Positions 1-9,800 of a DNA stretch of 64,000 nt are shown piece after piece; position 1 is the stretch's first letter, and each line of letters begins with the position of its first letter. The DNA is from B1 sp964355075 (lineage in GTDB: Bacteria; Bacteroidota; Bacteroidia; UKL13-3), in assembly GCA_964355075.1 (NCBI GenBank), contig CAYHCF010000003.1, positions 1 to 64,000 on the forward strand, in the 5' to 3' direction. The translations under genes were made by a program, and so were the position numbers. The notes under the pieces were generated by a model. That model saw only the letters and a list, made by a program, of their open reading frames with translations, searched no databases and was not told where the DNA came from.

Positions 1-1
1 T

Positions 2-57
2 GAATTATGAATTGTGAATTATGAATTGTGAATTATGAATTATGAATTGTGAATTAT
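2..57. repeat. Heptanucleotide tandem repeat
   Basis: Eight consecutive 7-bp units of the form GAATTRT, alternating GAATTAT and GAATTGT, are followed by a decaying ninth unit and end 29 bp before the ABC permease start. The array may extend upstream of the window. It is a simple-sequence tract that could vary by slippage. No coding role is visible. Confidence 0.85.
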
Positions 58-85
58 GAATATCGAATAATATAAATAACAGCAG

Positions 86-1342
86 ATGATTGACGGAGAT
101 TGGTTTAAAGAGATTTTTCAAACACTGAGCAAAAATAAACTCAGAACCGCATTGACTGCTTTCGGTGTGTTTTGGGGAATTTTTATGCTCATCATTATGC
201 TGGGTTCAGGCAAAGGATTGGAAAATGGTGTTTCAAAATCGTTTGGAGGTTCCGCTACCAACGCGGTTTATTTATGGGCACAAACTACAACGATCCCTTA
301 CAAAGGATTGCCACGTGGAAGAAGTTTTAATTTTGAAGATGGAGATATACAAGCGATCAGAGACAATGTTCCCGAAATAGCGGTATTGGCACCTTCTGCC
401 CAATTGGGCGGCTACCGGGGTGAAAATAATGTTAGTCGTGGTATAAAAACAGGCCCTTTTGTGGTAAGAGGTGATTTTCCTGAAAATAGATTTATTCAAA
501 TTATCAAAATTACTTCAGGCAGATATATCAATGATCTGGATATAAAAGAAAAACGTAAAATATGTGTGATCGCTACCCGGGTGCAGGAAATTTTATTTAA
601 CAAAGGTGAAAACCCGATCGGACAAGAGCTTCAGATTAACGGAACGTATTTTAAAGTGATAGGAACCTTAACGACCGATAAAGCAGGGGAAGATGCTGAA
701 GAAAAAATGCAAACAATTTATATTCCATTTACAACTTTTCAGCAGGCATTTAACAGGGGAAATAATATTGGATGGTTCAGCCTGACTGCTAAAGCGGATG
801 TACCCGCTTCTTTGGTAGAAAAAAAAGTGAAAAATGTTTTGGCTCAGCGTCATAAAATTTCTCCTGAGGATCCCTTTGCAATCGGAAGCTGGAACAGTGA
901 AATTGAGTTTTCGAAAATTCAGGGTTTGTTTGATGGTATCCGGATTTTGGTTTGGGTAGTGGGTATTGGAACCTTAATGGCGGGGGTGATTGGTATCAGT
1001 AATATTATGCTGATCATCGTAAAAGAAAGAACCAGAGAAATTGGCATCAGACGAGCTATTGGCGCCTCACCGGCTTCTATCATTAAACAGATTTTGGCAG
1101 AATCCATTATTCTTACTTCCATGGCGGGTTATTTTGGTTTGATGTCTGGAATATTTTTGATGGAAGCAATCAATGTGGCATTACAAGGTCAGGAAACCGG
1201 GATGTTTCAAAACCCCGGTGTAGATATTGGCATTGCTTTAAAAGCTTTGGGAATTTTGATTTTTTGCGGAGCTTTGGCAGGAATTATACCTGCAAGAAAA
1301 GCTGTTTCTATCAGTCCGGTGGATGCTTTGCGGTTTGAATAA
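86..1342 (+). CDS. ABC transporter permease, MacB/FtsX type
   Basis: Inner-membrane permease of a MacB-like ABC exporter (418 aa). The layout is typical of the family: a first membrane segment near residues 20-42, a large periplasmic MacB_PCD-like domain to about residue 280, then three closely spaced membrane segments (about 285-310, 345-365, 385-410) forming the FtsX domain. The KERTREIGIRRAIGA motif after the second segment is the conserved cytoplasmic coupling loop. The adaptor gene begins 27 bp downstream in the same direction, so the two are probably one operon. The ATPase is not in the window and probably lies upstream. Substrate cannot be inferred; family members export peptides, macrolides or lipoproteins. 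The start has no clear Shine-Dalgarno sequence, which is normal for this phylum. Confidence 0.9.
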   Translation: MIDGDWFKEIFQTLSKNKLRTALTAFGVFWGIFMLIIMLGSGKGLENGVSKSFGGSATNAVYLWAQTTTIPYKGLPRGRSFNFEDGDIQAIRDNVPEIAVLAPSAQLGGYRGENNVSRGIKTGPFVVRGDFPENRFIQIIKITSGRYINDLDIKEKRKICVIATRVQEILFNKGENPIGQELQINGTYFKVIGTLTTDKAGEDAEEKMQTIYIPFTTFQQAFNRGNNIGWFSLTAKADVPASLVEKKVKNVLAQRHKISPEDPFAIGSWNSEIEFSKIQGLFDGIRILVWVVGIGTLMAGVIGISNIMLIIVKERTREIGIRRAIGASPASIIKQILAESIILTSMAGYFGLMSGIFLMEAINVALQGQETGMFQNPGVDIGIALKALGILIFCGALAGIIPARKAVSISPVDALRFE

Positions 1343-1369
1343 ATTTTAGTAAGAAAAAAAGGAAGAATT

Positions 1370-2473
1370 ATGAAAAGTGTTTTAAGAATTATTTTGTTTA
1401 GTGCCCTGGGTATATTGTTTATATATACGCTTTGGTTTTTGTATAAAAAATCGGAGCAGAAACCTGTTGTTTTCAAAACAGCAATGGCTTTTAAAACCAA
1501 CATTATTAAAAAGACAGTTGCTACGGGAGCGGTATTGCCAAGAAGAGAGATAAATATTAAACCACAGGTATCCGGAATCATTGAAAAATTATTTGTGATT
1601 GCGGGGGATATGATTCGAAAAGGGGATAAGATAGCCAGGATCAGAATTATTCCAAACATGATCGCCCTGGCCAATGCCGAAAGCCGTGTGAACAGGGCCA
1701 GACTTTCCTATGAAAATTCAAAAATAGATTATGAACGCAACCAGAGATTGCTGGATTCAAAAATGATTTCCTATGCTGATTTTCAACAGGTAAAATTAGC
1801 CTTTAACAATTCAAAAGAAGAATTGGATGCTGCTGAAAATAATATTCAATTGATAAAGGATGGCGTAAGTAAAACTTCGGGGAAGACCACAAACACGCTT
1901 GTAATAAGTACCATTGATGGAATGATATTGGATGTTCCCGTTAAAGAGGGGAGCAGTGTGATTGAAAGCAATACTTTTAATGAAGGAACAACCATTGCCA
2001 TTGTGGCCGATATGGGTGAAATGATTTTTGAAGGTAAGGTGGATGAAAGTGAGGTGGGGAAAATTAAAACCGGAATGGATTTAATCTTAACAGTTGGAGC
2101 CATTGATATCGAAAAATTCGCCGCGAATCTTGAATATATTTCCCCAAAAGGGATAAAGGAAAATGGGGCAATTCAGTTTCAGATAAAGGCCAAAGTTGAA
2201 TTGAAGAAAAACACTTTCCTTCGTGCAGGATATAGTGCCAATGCCGATATTGTCTTAGCCAGAAAGGACAGTGTTCTGGGGCTATCTGAATCCGTCCTCC
2301 AGTTTGATAAAGACGGCACCTTTGTTGAAGTGGAAACTACTCCCCAAACTTTCGAAAAACGCTATATCAAAACCGGTTTAAGTGATGGGATTAATATTGA
2401 AATTTTAGAGGGAGTTACCTCTAAAGATAAAATCAAAGATCCGAATATTCCGATAGAGGAGGGGAAGAAATAA
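1370..2473 (+). CDS. Efflux periplasmic adaptor (HlyD/MacA family)
   Basis: Membrane-fusion/adaptor subunit (367 aa) that would bridge the upstream MacB-type permease and an outer-membrane channel. It has one N-terminal membrane anchor (about residues 5-25) and a biotinyl-lipoyl-like half motif (KPQVSGIIEKLFVIAGDMI). A coiled-coil hairpin rich in N, R and E follows (about residues 90-150), then the second lipoyl half (DGMILDVPVKEGSSV) and C-terminal beta-barrel and proximal domains. It is short for MacA but within the family range. It is the last gene of the plus-strand operon and is followed directly by a strong hairpin terminator. Confidence in the family is high; the transported substrate is unknown. 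Confidence 0.9.
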   Translation: MKSVLRIILFSALGILFIYTLWFLYKKSEQKPVVFKTAMAFKTNIIKKTVATGAVLPRREINIKPQVSGIIEKLFVIAGDMIRKGDKIARIRIIPNMIALANAESRVNRARLSYENSKIDYERNQRLLDSKMISYADFQQVKLAFNNSKEELDAAENNIQLIKDGVSKTSGKTTNTLVISTIDGMILDVPVKEGSSVIESNTFNEGTTIAIVADMGEMIFEGKVDESEVGKIKTGMDLILTVGAIDIEKFAANLEYISPKGIKENGAIQFQIKAKVELKKNTFLRAGYSANADIVLARKDSVLGLSESVLQFDKDGTFVEVETTPQTFEKRYIKTGLSDGINIEILEGVTSKDKIKDPNIPIEEGKK

Positions 2474-2487
2474 ATTTTAGATAAAAT

Positions 2488-2523
2488 AAAGGCCGCTTAA
2501 TCATGAGAGATTAAGCGGCCTTT
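2488..2523. terminator. Bidirectional intrinsic terminator
   Basis: A perfect 15-bp inverted repeat (AAAGGCCGCTTAATC and its complement) encloses a 6-nt loop. It has A-tracts on the left and T-tracts on the right, so it can end both the plus-strand adaptor operon and minus-strand paralogue A. Confidence 0.9.
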
Positions 2524-2550
2524 ATTTAAAGAGCTATTAAAAACGCACAA

Positions 2551-5500
2551 TTAATTCACCTGCAATTTCTTCATATATATTGCATCTCCGGTTTGAACCT
2601 TTAACAGGTAGAATCCTTTGGGTGAAGTTTGAAGATCAATTTCTTCTGTTTGTAAATTATTTTTACTGATGGTTTTATGCATCACTTCTTTGCCCAGCAT
2701 ATCCAAAATAAATAGCTGAACATCTTCCTTCTGAACATCCGCCAGACGAACATAAATCAAACCATTACTTGGATTAGGATATACACTCATTAGGTTCTCA
2801 ATATTCATTATATCACTAATGCCAGAAGGGCCTTCTTTTAATACATTTATTCTTCTTACCGCCTCCTCAGATTCATTGCCCGACAAATCTTTTACCTTAC
2901 ACCTCACACTAAATATACCAACTCCATTACCAAATGGCTTAAAATTAGAATTCAGCGGCAAATTATTTGTGCATATAAGGAATGGACGCATTTCTAAATC
3001 TGTATTGTAATTGTCTGTCAACTGCACCGGAGGATCAATGTATTCCTTCCATCTTGGAAGATTTATTTCGGTAATGTTCAACAGGTTAATAACAGGTTTG
3101 GTGGTATCCACCACTCTTATCTCCCTGCTCACCGAATCCTGGTTTCCGGATGGATCGGTGGCAATATACCAGATGGTGTAACTGCCCAGAACATTCATGT
3201 TTACTGCGCCTTTTTTAGTTACCACGATGGTATTGGTTGGCCAGTAATTATCGGATACCGTCACCCATGGATCTGCAAATCCACTGAATACCTCTGCGGT
3301 CATCGGACTGTTTCCATTCAGGTAAATATTGGGCACTTTTGTGTCTCTTACCCGCACTTCCACTGCTACCTCATAGCCAATATTTCCGCTTCCGTCCCTT
3401 AAATTATACAAGATCAAATAAGTGCCTACCTTGTTCACATCCACCGAACCCTGCCAGGTTAATACCAGGGCATTTGCTGACCAGAAATTATCGTTTTTTC
3501 CAACTACTTTTGCCAGGTCAATGGCCGAACCAACCTGCTGAATGTAAATGTTATTGAGCGGTGGAACAATAACAGGTCTGGTAGTATCTCCAACAACGAT
3601 TGCCCTGCTTGCTGTTTTGAAGAAACCAAATGCATCTGTTATCACATAACCGATGCTGTATGCACCCAGTTTTGAAGTATCCAGATTACTGCTTACTACT
3701 ACCTGACTGCTGATATCCATTCCCTGATTGTCTTTGGCAACATAACCCGGTTCAGTATATTTTTTGTAAACTTCAACATACATGCTTGCCGAACCATTCA
3801 GGGTCAGACTCGGGCCGGTTTGATTGAGTATCACATACACGGTTCTGTTCAGGGTATCACTCACATTTCCATACAGATCTTTTACAATATAGCGCAGGTA
3901 ATTGGGTCCCACTTTGCTGGTATCTACCGTCCCAATTGTTATATATTTACTGCTGATATCTCCCTCAATATTGTCCATGGATATTACGCCCGGATCTACA
4001 AAAGCTTTGTGAATTTCGGTAGTAAAGGATGAACTGCCATTCAATGAAATGCTTGGTTTTACGGTATCCATTGGAAAGTTCACTATATAATCTCTGAATA
4101 CACCCAAAAACAAGACACTCGGATTCAGTTGGGTACCGGCATAGCTTACACCTACTCTCAATCGGGTGCCGCCTAATTGCTGGGTGCCGCTGATGGAAAT
4201 CGTATCTGTTTTCTGCAAGATATTGCTGGCCATGTCGTTCATCACCAACTCATCAATGGTAAACAAACCATCCATGTTTCTGTCTAACCATGCTTTTCTG
4301 TCCATCGGACTGCTGATACCCGGACGGGCAATCTTTAAGACATGTTTCATGCCTCTGTACATATTAGCTGATTGGTTGCCCAATACCATCTGATAGCAAG
4401 GCGTAAATGAATTTACTGCGGTATCTAAACCACTTTGTAACTGAACCCGGCTAATCCCGATACTGCCATCGGCCAGACCAATATCTGTTAAACACTGTGG
4501 CTGATCGTAAGCACCAATATTGATATAATCAACCTTGATCAGCGAATCGGTACCAAATTGATTGGTTGCAACCAGTTTTACGGTGTATTTGGTTCTTTGG
4601 GTAAAGCGGATGATCGGATTGCGGCTGGTTACCACATTGCCCACTTTTACTGTTCCCATGATGGCCTGATAATTTCCACCGGTAATGATCCAGTTCCATA
4701 CACTCGGTCCAAACAAACTCTGATCGGTAAACCGGAAGGTATCGGTATTAAATCCCTGAACTTTATCTACTGTAAATCTTACCAAAGGTTTTTGGTTGGT
4801 AGGCAGGAACAATACATTTTTACAACTGGTATCTGCACCCAAACAGTTATAGGTTACCAAACATATTTTACGGTAAACGGGAGAGCTTACCACAAAGGTT
4901 CTGGTGGCAGTAGGTCCTGTGGAATCATAACCGTTTAAGCCATCGGTATCCCATGAGTATTGCATGAGGGTTCCTGTTGAGGTATTTGAATACTGAACCG
5001 GCTGGTTATGATAAATGGTATCGGGCACCACAATATGAGATTGTGGAATGCCATAACTCGCTCCCTTAATAGCCCACCTGATCGAGAAGCCTGCTGAATC
5101 ATATGGATTTGGTATGGTTCCGTTGCCGGTCATAAATCTTAAAAACAAGCGGTTGCCACCCCTGATTCCATTATTGATAATGGCTTGTGGCAATACCCCC
5201 ACACTGGCAGCTCCCAGTTTTCCGATGATAGGTGCGCTTTGACTCGTTCCGTTATGGATAACGAGTGTATCGGTTGGCAACATCTTAATGCGATCCACAA
5301 ATAAAAAGATACTATCGGCGCAAGGATTTAGCAGAAAGCCCGGGCAGCCCGATACCTGCGACCTTGTATAAGAGAAGGCCGGTCCACTCGGACCAAACAC
5401 AAAGCCCTGATCCCAGCTACTACTGGTTGAGCCACTGCCACTGCACATATTTACACTATTGATAACCTCTATATAGTTTTGCTTGCATATCGTATCCCAT

Positions 5501-6687
5501 CCCCGGGCATTCCATACCTGGAGGCAGATGGCATATTTACCCGGAAAGCCTCCAAACAAGAGTGGGTTCTGACCGAGTGGATTAGAGAAGAAATTGGCAA
5601 AATACGGATTGGGTACATTCGTTACATCCGGCACGATCGTCCAGTACCATTGGTTTGGGCCGTAGGAGCTTATATCCACCATGGAGGCATAATCGGCAAT
5701 ACCGATCTTGGTTCGGGCCGAAAAGAAATTAGGTACTGGTGCTCTGCTAGGTGTATCCACCCAAATGTATTTTACGATGCTATCGCGCAGGGAATCTCTT
5801 TTGTAGGCATTGATAGAAAGCAGGCGAACCGGCCAGAAACCTCTTCTGCCAAAAGTATATCTGAATTTTGAACTGTATTTAGCGGTATCAATATAGAGTT
5901 GTGAAGTAAAGCCCACATTGGTTCGGGCATAACCCGGGTTCAGAGTTGTTTCTCCGGGTAGATCCCAATAACTCCGGGTTGTACTGGTACTGGTAGCTAC
6001 CAAATCAAACGGACTATTTATCCAAACAGTATCGGTGGGTATGGAGCTGGTGGTGGCCTGACTTGGGAAAAAGTTAGCGATGGGTGGAAGTAAAACATTA
6101 GAACCAATAATGGTTACGTTATAATCTTCTGTTTCGGTCCAATCAACAATATTGCCACAATTCTCGGATTGAACGAAGGGGCCTCCGGGAGCACCGCCTC
6201 TGTAATTCTGCCAATTTCCTCTAACTCTTAAACGAGTTACTCCTGGAGTTGCGGTTACGGGTATTGTAACAGTAGTTGCCCATAATTGTGCTGTTGGTAA
6301 AGTTCCATATGCACCCGGAGAAAAATAGACAAATTCTCCCGGATCATTGAAATCCATATCAATATTAAAGTCAATCCAAACTCCAAAGCCATTTGGTTTT
6401 GTTGAACTTCCCTGAACAGTCATATTATAAGTATTTCCGGGGAATACCGAAGTAGTTTGTGCCCATCGGGTATAATATGGAGCCGTTGCATTGCAACCTG
6501 AAGCCAGATTTGATAAAGTACTGAAAGTAAAATTATTGATATAATCATTTGTGCCACAACCGGCATAGGTGGCACTTACCGTACAATAGGGGGCGGGATC
6601 TGTTGAAATTACCTGCCCTTTTACCTGATTAAATATTGATAAAACAACGAAAATCAAGATTGAGTAATGTATATATTTTGATTTCAT
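2551..6687 (-). CDS. T9SS surface protein, paralogue A (GEVED-like head)
   Basis: Secreted modular protein (1,378 aa) with a signal peptide at residues 1-24. The variable head (about 25-197) resembles a GEVED domain: WIDFNIDMDFNDPGEF, then TRLRVRG and WTETEDYNV. The common body starts at LPPIANFFPSQ (about 200). It contains a PKD-like segment, a CUB-like segment (about 414-540, with DTLVIHNGTS and GFSIRW), two PKD-like segments, a GEVED-like segment (about 725-870, WLDRNMDGLF) and five DUF5011/HYR-like Ig repeats (about 877-1290). A T9SS type A sorting tail ends it (YPNPSNG, LDMLGKEV, GFYLLKVQTGD, MKKLQVN). Family knowledge predicts outer-membrane export and PorU-dependent tail cleavage. The last Ig repeat differs more from copies B-E than the rest does. 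Ligand and function are unknown. Confidence 0.9.
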   Translation of the reverse strand: MKSKYIHYSILIFVVLSIFNQVKGQVISTDPAPYCTVSATYAGCGTNDYINNFTFSTLSNLASGCNATAPYYTRWAQTTSVFPGNTYNMTVQGSSTKPNGFGVWIDFNIDMDFNDPGEFVYFSPGAYGTLPTAQLWATTVTIPVTATPGVTRLRVRGNWQNYRGGAPGGPFVQSENCGNIVDWTETEDYNVTIIGSNVLLPPIANFFPSQATTSSIPTDTVWINSPFDLVATSTSTTRSYWDLPGETTLNPGYARTNVGFTSQLYIDTAKYSSKFRYTFGRRGFWPVRLLSINAYKRDSLRDSIVKYIWVDTPSRAPVPNFFSARTKIGIADYASMVDISSYGPNQWYWTIVPDVTNVPNPYFANFFSNPLGQNPLLFGGFPGKYAICLQVWNARGWDTICKQNYIEVINSVNMCSGSGSTSSSWDQGFVFGPSGPAFSYTRSQVSGCPGFLLNPCADSIFLFVDRIKMLPTDTLVIHNGTSQSAPIIGKLGAASVGVLPQAIINNGIRGGNRLFLRFMTGNGTIPNPYDSAGFSIRWAIKGASYGIPQSHIVVPDTIYHNQPVQYSNTSTGTLMQYSWDTDGLNGYDSTGPTATRTFVVSSPVYRKICLVTYNCLGADTSCKNVLFLPTNQKPLVRFTVDKVQGFNTDTFRFTDQSLFGPSVWNWIITGGNYQAIMGTVKVGNVVTSRNPIIRFTQRTKYTVKLVATNQFGTDSLIKVDYINIGAYDQPQCLTDIGLADGSIGISRVQLQSGLDTAVNSFTPCYQMVLGNQSANMYRGMKHVLKIARPGISSPMDRKAWLDRNMDGLFTIDELVMNDMASNILQKTDTISISGTQQLGGTRLRVGVSYAGTQLNPSVLFLGVFRDYIVNFPMDTVKPSISLNGSSSFTTEIHKAFVDPGVISMDNIEGDISSKYITIGTVDTSKVGPNYLRYIVKDLYGNVSDTLNRTVYVILNQTGPSLTLNGSASMYVEVYKKYTEPGYVAKDNQGMDISSQVVVSSNLDTSKLGAYSIGYVITDAFGFFKTASRAIVVGDTTRPVIVPPLNNIYIQQVGSAIDLAKVVGKNDNFWSANALVLTWQGSVDVNKVGTYLILYNLRDGSGNIGYEVAVEVRVRDTKVPNIYLNGNSPMTAEVFSGFADPWVTVSDNYWPTNTIVVTKKGAVNMNVLGSYTIWYIATDPSGNQDSVSREIRVVDTTKPVINLLNITEINLPRWKEYIDPPVQLTDNYNTDLEMRPFLICTNNLPLNSNFKPFGNGVGIFSVRCKVKDLSGNESEEAVRRINVLKEGPSGISDIMNIENLMSVYPNPSNGLIYVRLADVQKEDVQLFILDMLGKEVMHKTISKNNLQTEEIDLQTSPKGFYLLKVQTGDAIYMKKLQVN
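4439..5631 (-). repeat. Invariant body block, copy A
   Basis: 1,193 bp encoding residues about 353-750. I found no difference from copies B-E on reading, and no length change. The block ends where A and B read IVPDVTN against INPDVTN in C, D and E on one side, and where D/E carry a silent change in the glutamine codon of VQLQSG on the other. Confidence 0.85.
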
Positions 6688-6753
6688 AAAACTGAATTAG
6701 AATTCAATAATATGAAATAATACTCAAAGTTCTTTTTTAAAAATAAAGATATT

Positions 6754-6761
6754 CAAAAATA
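6754..6761 (-). promoter_or_regulatory. Putative -7 box for paralogue A
   Basis: The minus strand reads TATTTTTG, a match to the Bacteroidota -7 consensus TAnnTTTG, 66 bp upstream of the start. No good -33 TTTG is found at the expected distance, so this is a weak call. Confidence 0.35.
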
Positions 6762-6793
6762 AAAGATACGGTTGTTTGTTTTGAAAAAAATTG

Positions 6794-6829
6794 AAAAGAT
6801 CAGCTAATTGAAAAATTAGCCGATCTTTT
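6794..6829 (-). terminator. Terminator of paralogue B
   Basis: A 16-bp inverted repeat with one mismatch (AAAAGATCAGCTAATT) and a 4-nt loop runs into T-residues on the minus strand, 16 bp past the stop of paralogue B. Confidence 0.85.
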
Positions 6830-6844
6830 ACCATATGATTTAAA

Positions 6845-9800
6845 TTAGTTCACCTGCAATTTTTTCATATAAACACGGTCTCCGGTTTGAACCTTTAACA
6901 GGTAGAATCCTTTTGGTGAAGTTTGAAGATCGATTTCTTCTGTTTGTAAATTATTTTTGCTGATCGTTTTATGCATCACTTCTTTTCCCAGCATATCCAA
7001 AACAAATAGCTGAACATCTTCCTTCTGAACATCGGCCAAACGAACGTGAATCATTCCATTGCTCGGGTTCGGATATACACTCATCAATTTGTCAATATTC
7101 ATTATGTCTGTTAAACCGCTGGGTCCTACATATAAAGAACGAATAGCCTCATCAGATTCATTGCCCGATAAATCCTTTACTTTATAGCGAACACTGTACA
7201 AACCAATATCATGTGCAAAGGGTTTTCCATTTTGCAATGGCAAACTATTTATTGCCACCAAATTTGCCCGCATCTGTGCATCGGTATTGTAATTATCTAC
7301 CAACTGTACCGGAGCATCCACATATTCTGTCCACTGAGGAACGTTCACATCGGTAATGTTCAACAGGTTTACAACAGGTTTGGTGGTATCCACCACTCTT
7401 ATCTCCCTGCTCACCGAATCCTGGTTTCCGGATGGATCGGTGGCAATATACCAGATGGTATAGCTTCCCAAAACATTCATATTCACTGCGCCTTTTTTTG
7501 TTACCACGATGGTATTGGATGGCCAGTAATTATCGGATACCGTCACCCATGGATCTGCAAATCCACTGAATACCTCTATGGTCATCGGGCTGCTTCCATT
7601 CAGGTAAATATTGGGCGATTTTGTGTCTCTTACCCGCACTTCTACTGCTACCTCATAGCCAATATTTCCGCTTCCGTCTCTTAAATTATACAAGATCAAA
7701 TAAGTGCCTACCTTGTTTACATCTACCGAACCAATCCAGGTTAATACCAAGGTATTTGCTGACCAGAAATTATCGGTTTTTCCAACTACTTTTGCCAGAT
7801 CAATGGCCGAACCCACCTGTTGAATGTAAATGTTATTTAGCGGTGGAACAATAACCGGTCTTGTGGTATCTCCAACAATGATTGCCCTGCTGGCAGATTT
7901 GTAGAATCCAAATGCATCTGTGATCACATAACTGATGCTGTATGAACCCAGCTTTGAAGTATCCAGATTACTGCTTACTACTACCTGACTGCTGATATCC
8001 ATTCCCTGATTGTCTTTGGCAACATAACCCGGTTCAGTATATTTTTTGTAAACTTCAACATACATGCTTGCCGAACCATTCAGGGTCAGACTCGGGCCGG
8101 TTTGATTGAGTATCACATACACGGTTCTGTTCAGGGTATCACTCACATTTCCATACAGATCTTTTACAATATAGCGCAGGTAATTGGGTCCCACTTTGCT
8201 GGTATCTACCGTCCCAATTGTTATATATTTACTGCTGATATCTCCCTCAATATTGTCCATGGATATTACGCCCGGATCTACAAAAGCTTTGTGTACTTCG
8301 GTAGCATAGGCAGAGCTGCCATTCAATGAAATGCTTGGTTTTACGGTATCCATCGGGAAGTTCACTACATAATCTCTGAATACACCCAAAAACAAGACAC
8401 TTGGATTCAGTTGGGTACCTGCATAGGTAACACCTACTCTCAATCGGGTGCCTCCTAATTGCTGGGTTCCACTGATGGAAATCGTATCTATTTTCTGCAA
8501 AATATTGCTGGCCATGTCGTTCATCACCAACTCATCATTGGTAAATAAACCATCCATGTTTCTGTCTAACCAGGCTTTTCTGTCCATAGGACTGCTGATA
8601 CCCGGACGCGCAATCTTTAAGACATGTTTCATGCCTCTGTACATATTAGCTGATTGGTTGCCCAATACCATCTGATAGCAAGGCGTAAATGAATTTACTG
8701 CGGTATCTAAACCACTTTGTAACTGAACCCGGCTAATCCCGATACTGCCATCGGCCAGACCAATATCTGTTAAACACTGTGGCTGATCGTAAGCACCAAT
8801 ATTGATATAATCAACCTTGATCAGCGAATCGGTACCAAATTGATTGGTTGCAACCAGTTTTACGGTGTATTTGGTTCTTTGGGTAAAGCGGATGATCGGA
8901 TTGCGGCTGGTTACCACATTGCCCACTTTTACTGTTCCCATGATGGCCTGATAATTTCCACCGGTAATGATCCAGTTCCATACACTCGGTCCAAACAAAC
9001 TCTGATCGGTAAACCGGAAGGTATCGGTATTAAATCCCTGAACTTTATCTACTGTAAATCTTACCAAAGGTTTTTGGTTGGTAGGCAGGAACAATACATT
9101 TTTACAACTGGTATCTGCACCCAAACAGTTATAGGTTACCAAACATATTTTACGGTAAACGGGAGAGCTTACCACAAAGGTTCTGGTGGCAGTAGGTCCT
9201 GTGGAATCATAACCGTTTAAGCCATCGGTATCCCATGAGTATTGCATGAGGGTTCCTGTTGAGGTATTTGAATACTGAACCGGCTGGTTATGATAAATGG
9301 TATCGGGCACCACAATATGAGATTGTGGAATGCCATAACTCGCTCCCTTAATAGCCCACCTGATCGAGAAGCCTGCTGAATCATATGGATTTGGTATGGT
9401 TCCGTTGCCGGTCATAAATCTTAAAAACAAGCGGTTGCCACCCCTGATTCCATTATTGATAATGGCTTGTGGCAATACCCCCACACTGGCAGCTCCCAGT
9501 TTTCCGATGATAGGTGCGCTTTGACTCGTTCCGTTATGGATAACGAGTGTATCGGTTGGCAACATCTTAATGCGATCCACAAATAAAAAGATACTATCGG
9601 CGCAAGGATTTAGCAGAAAGCCCGGGCAGCCCGATACCTGCGACCTTGTATAAGAGAAGGCCGGTCCACTCGGACCAAACACAAAGCCCTGATCCCAGCT
9701 ACTACTGGTTGAGCCACTGCCACTGCACATATTTACACTATTGATAACCTCTATATAGTTTTGCTTGCATATCGTATCCCATCCCCGGGCATTCCATACC

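Noticed and set aside
5479..5871. Reading frames of 126-130 codons on the strand opposite to all five paralogues
   Set aside because: They recur at the same offset in each copy only because the body sequence is the same. They lack start signals, and the sense strand has a full domain protein.
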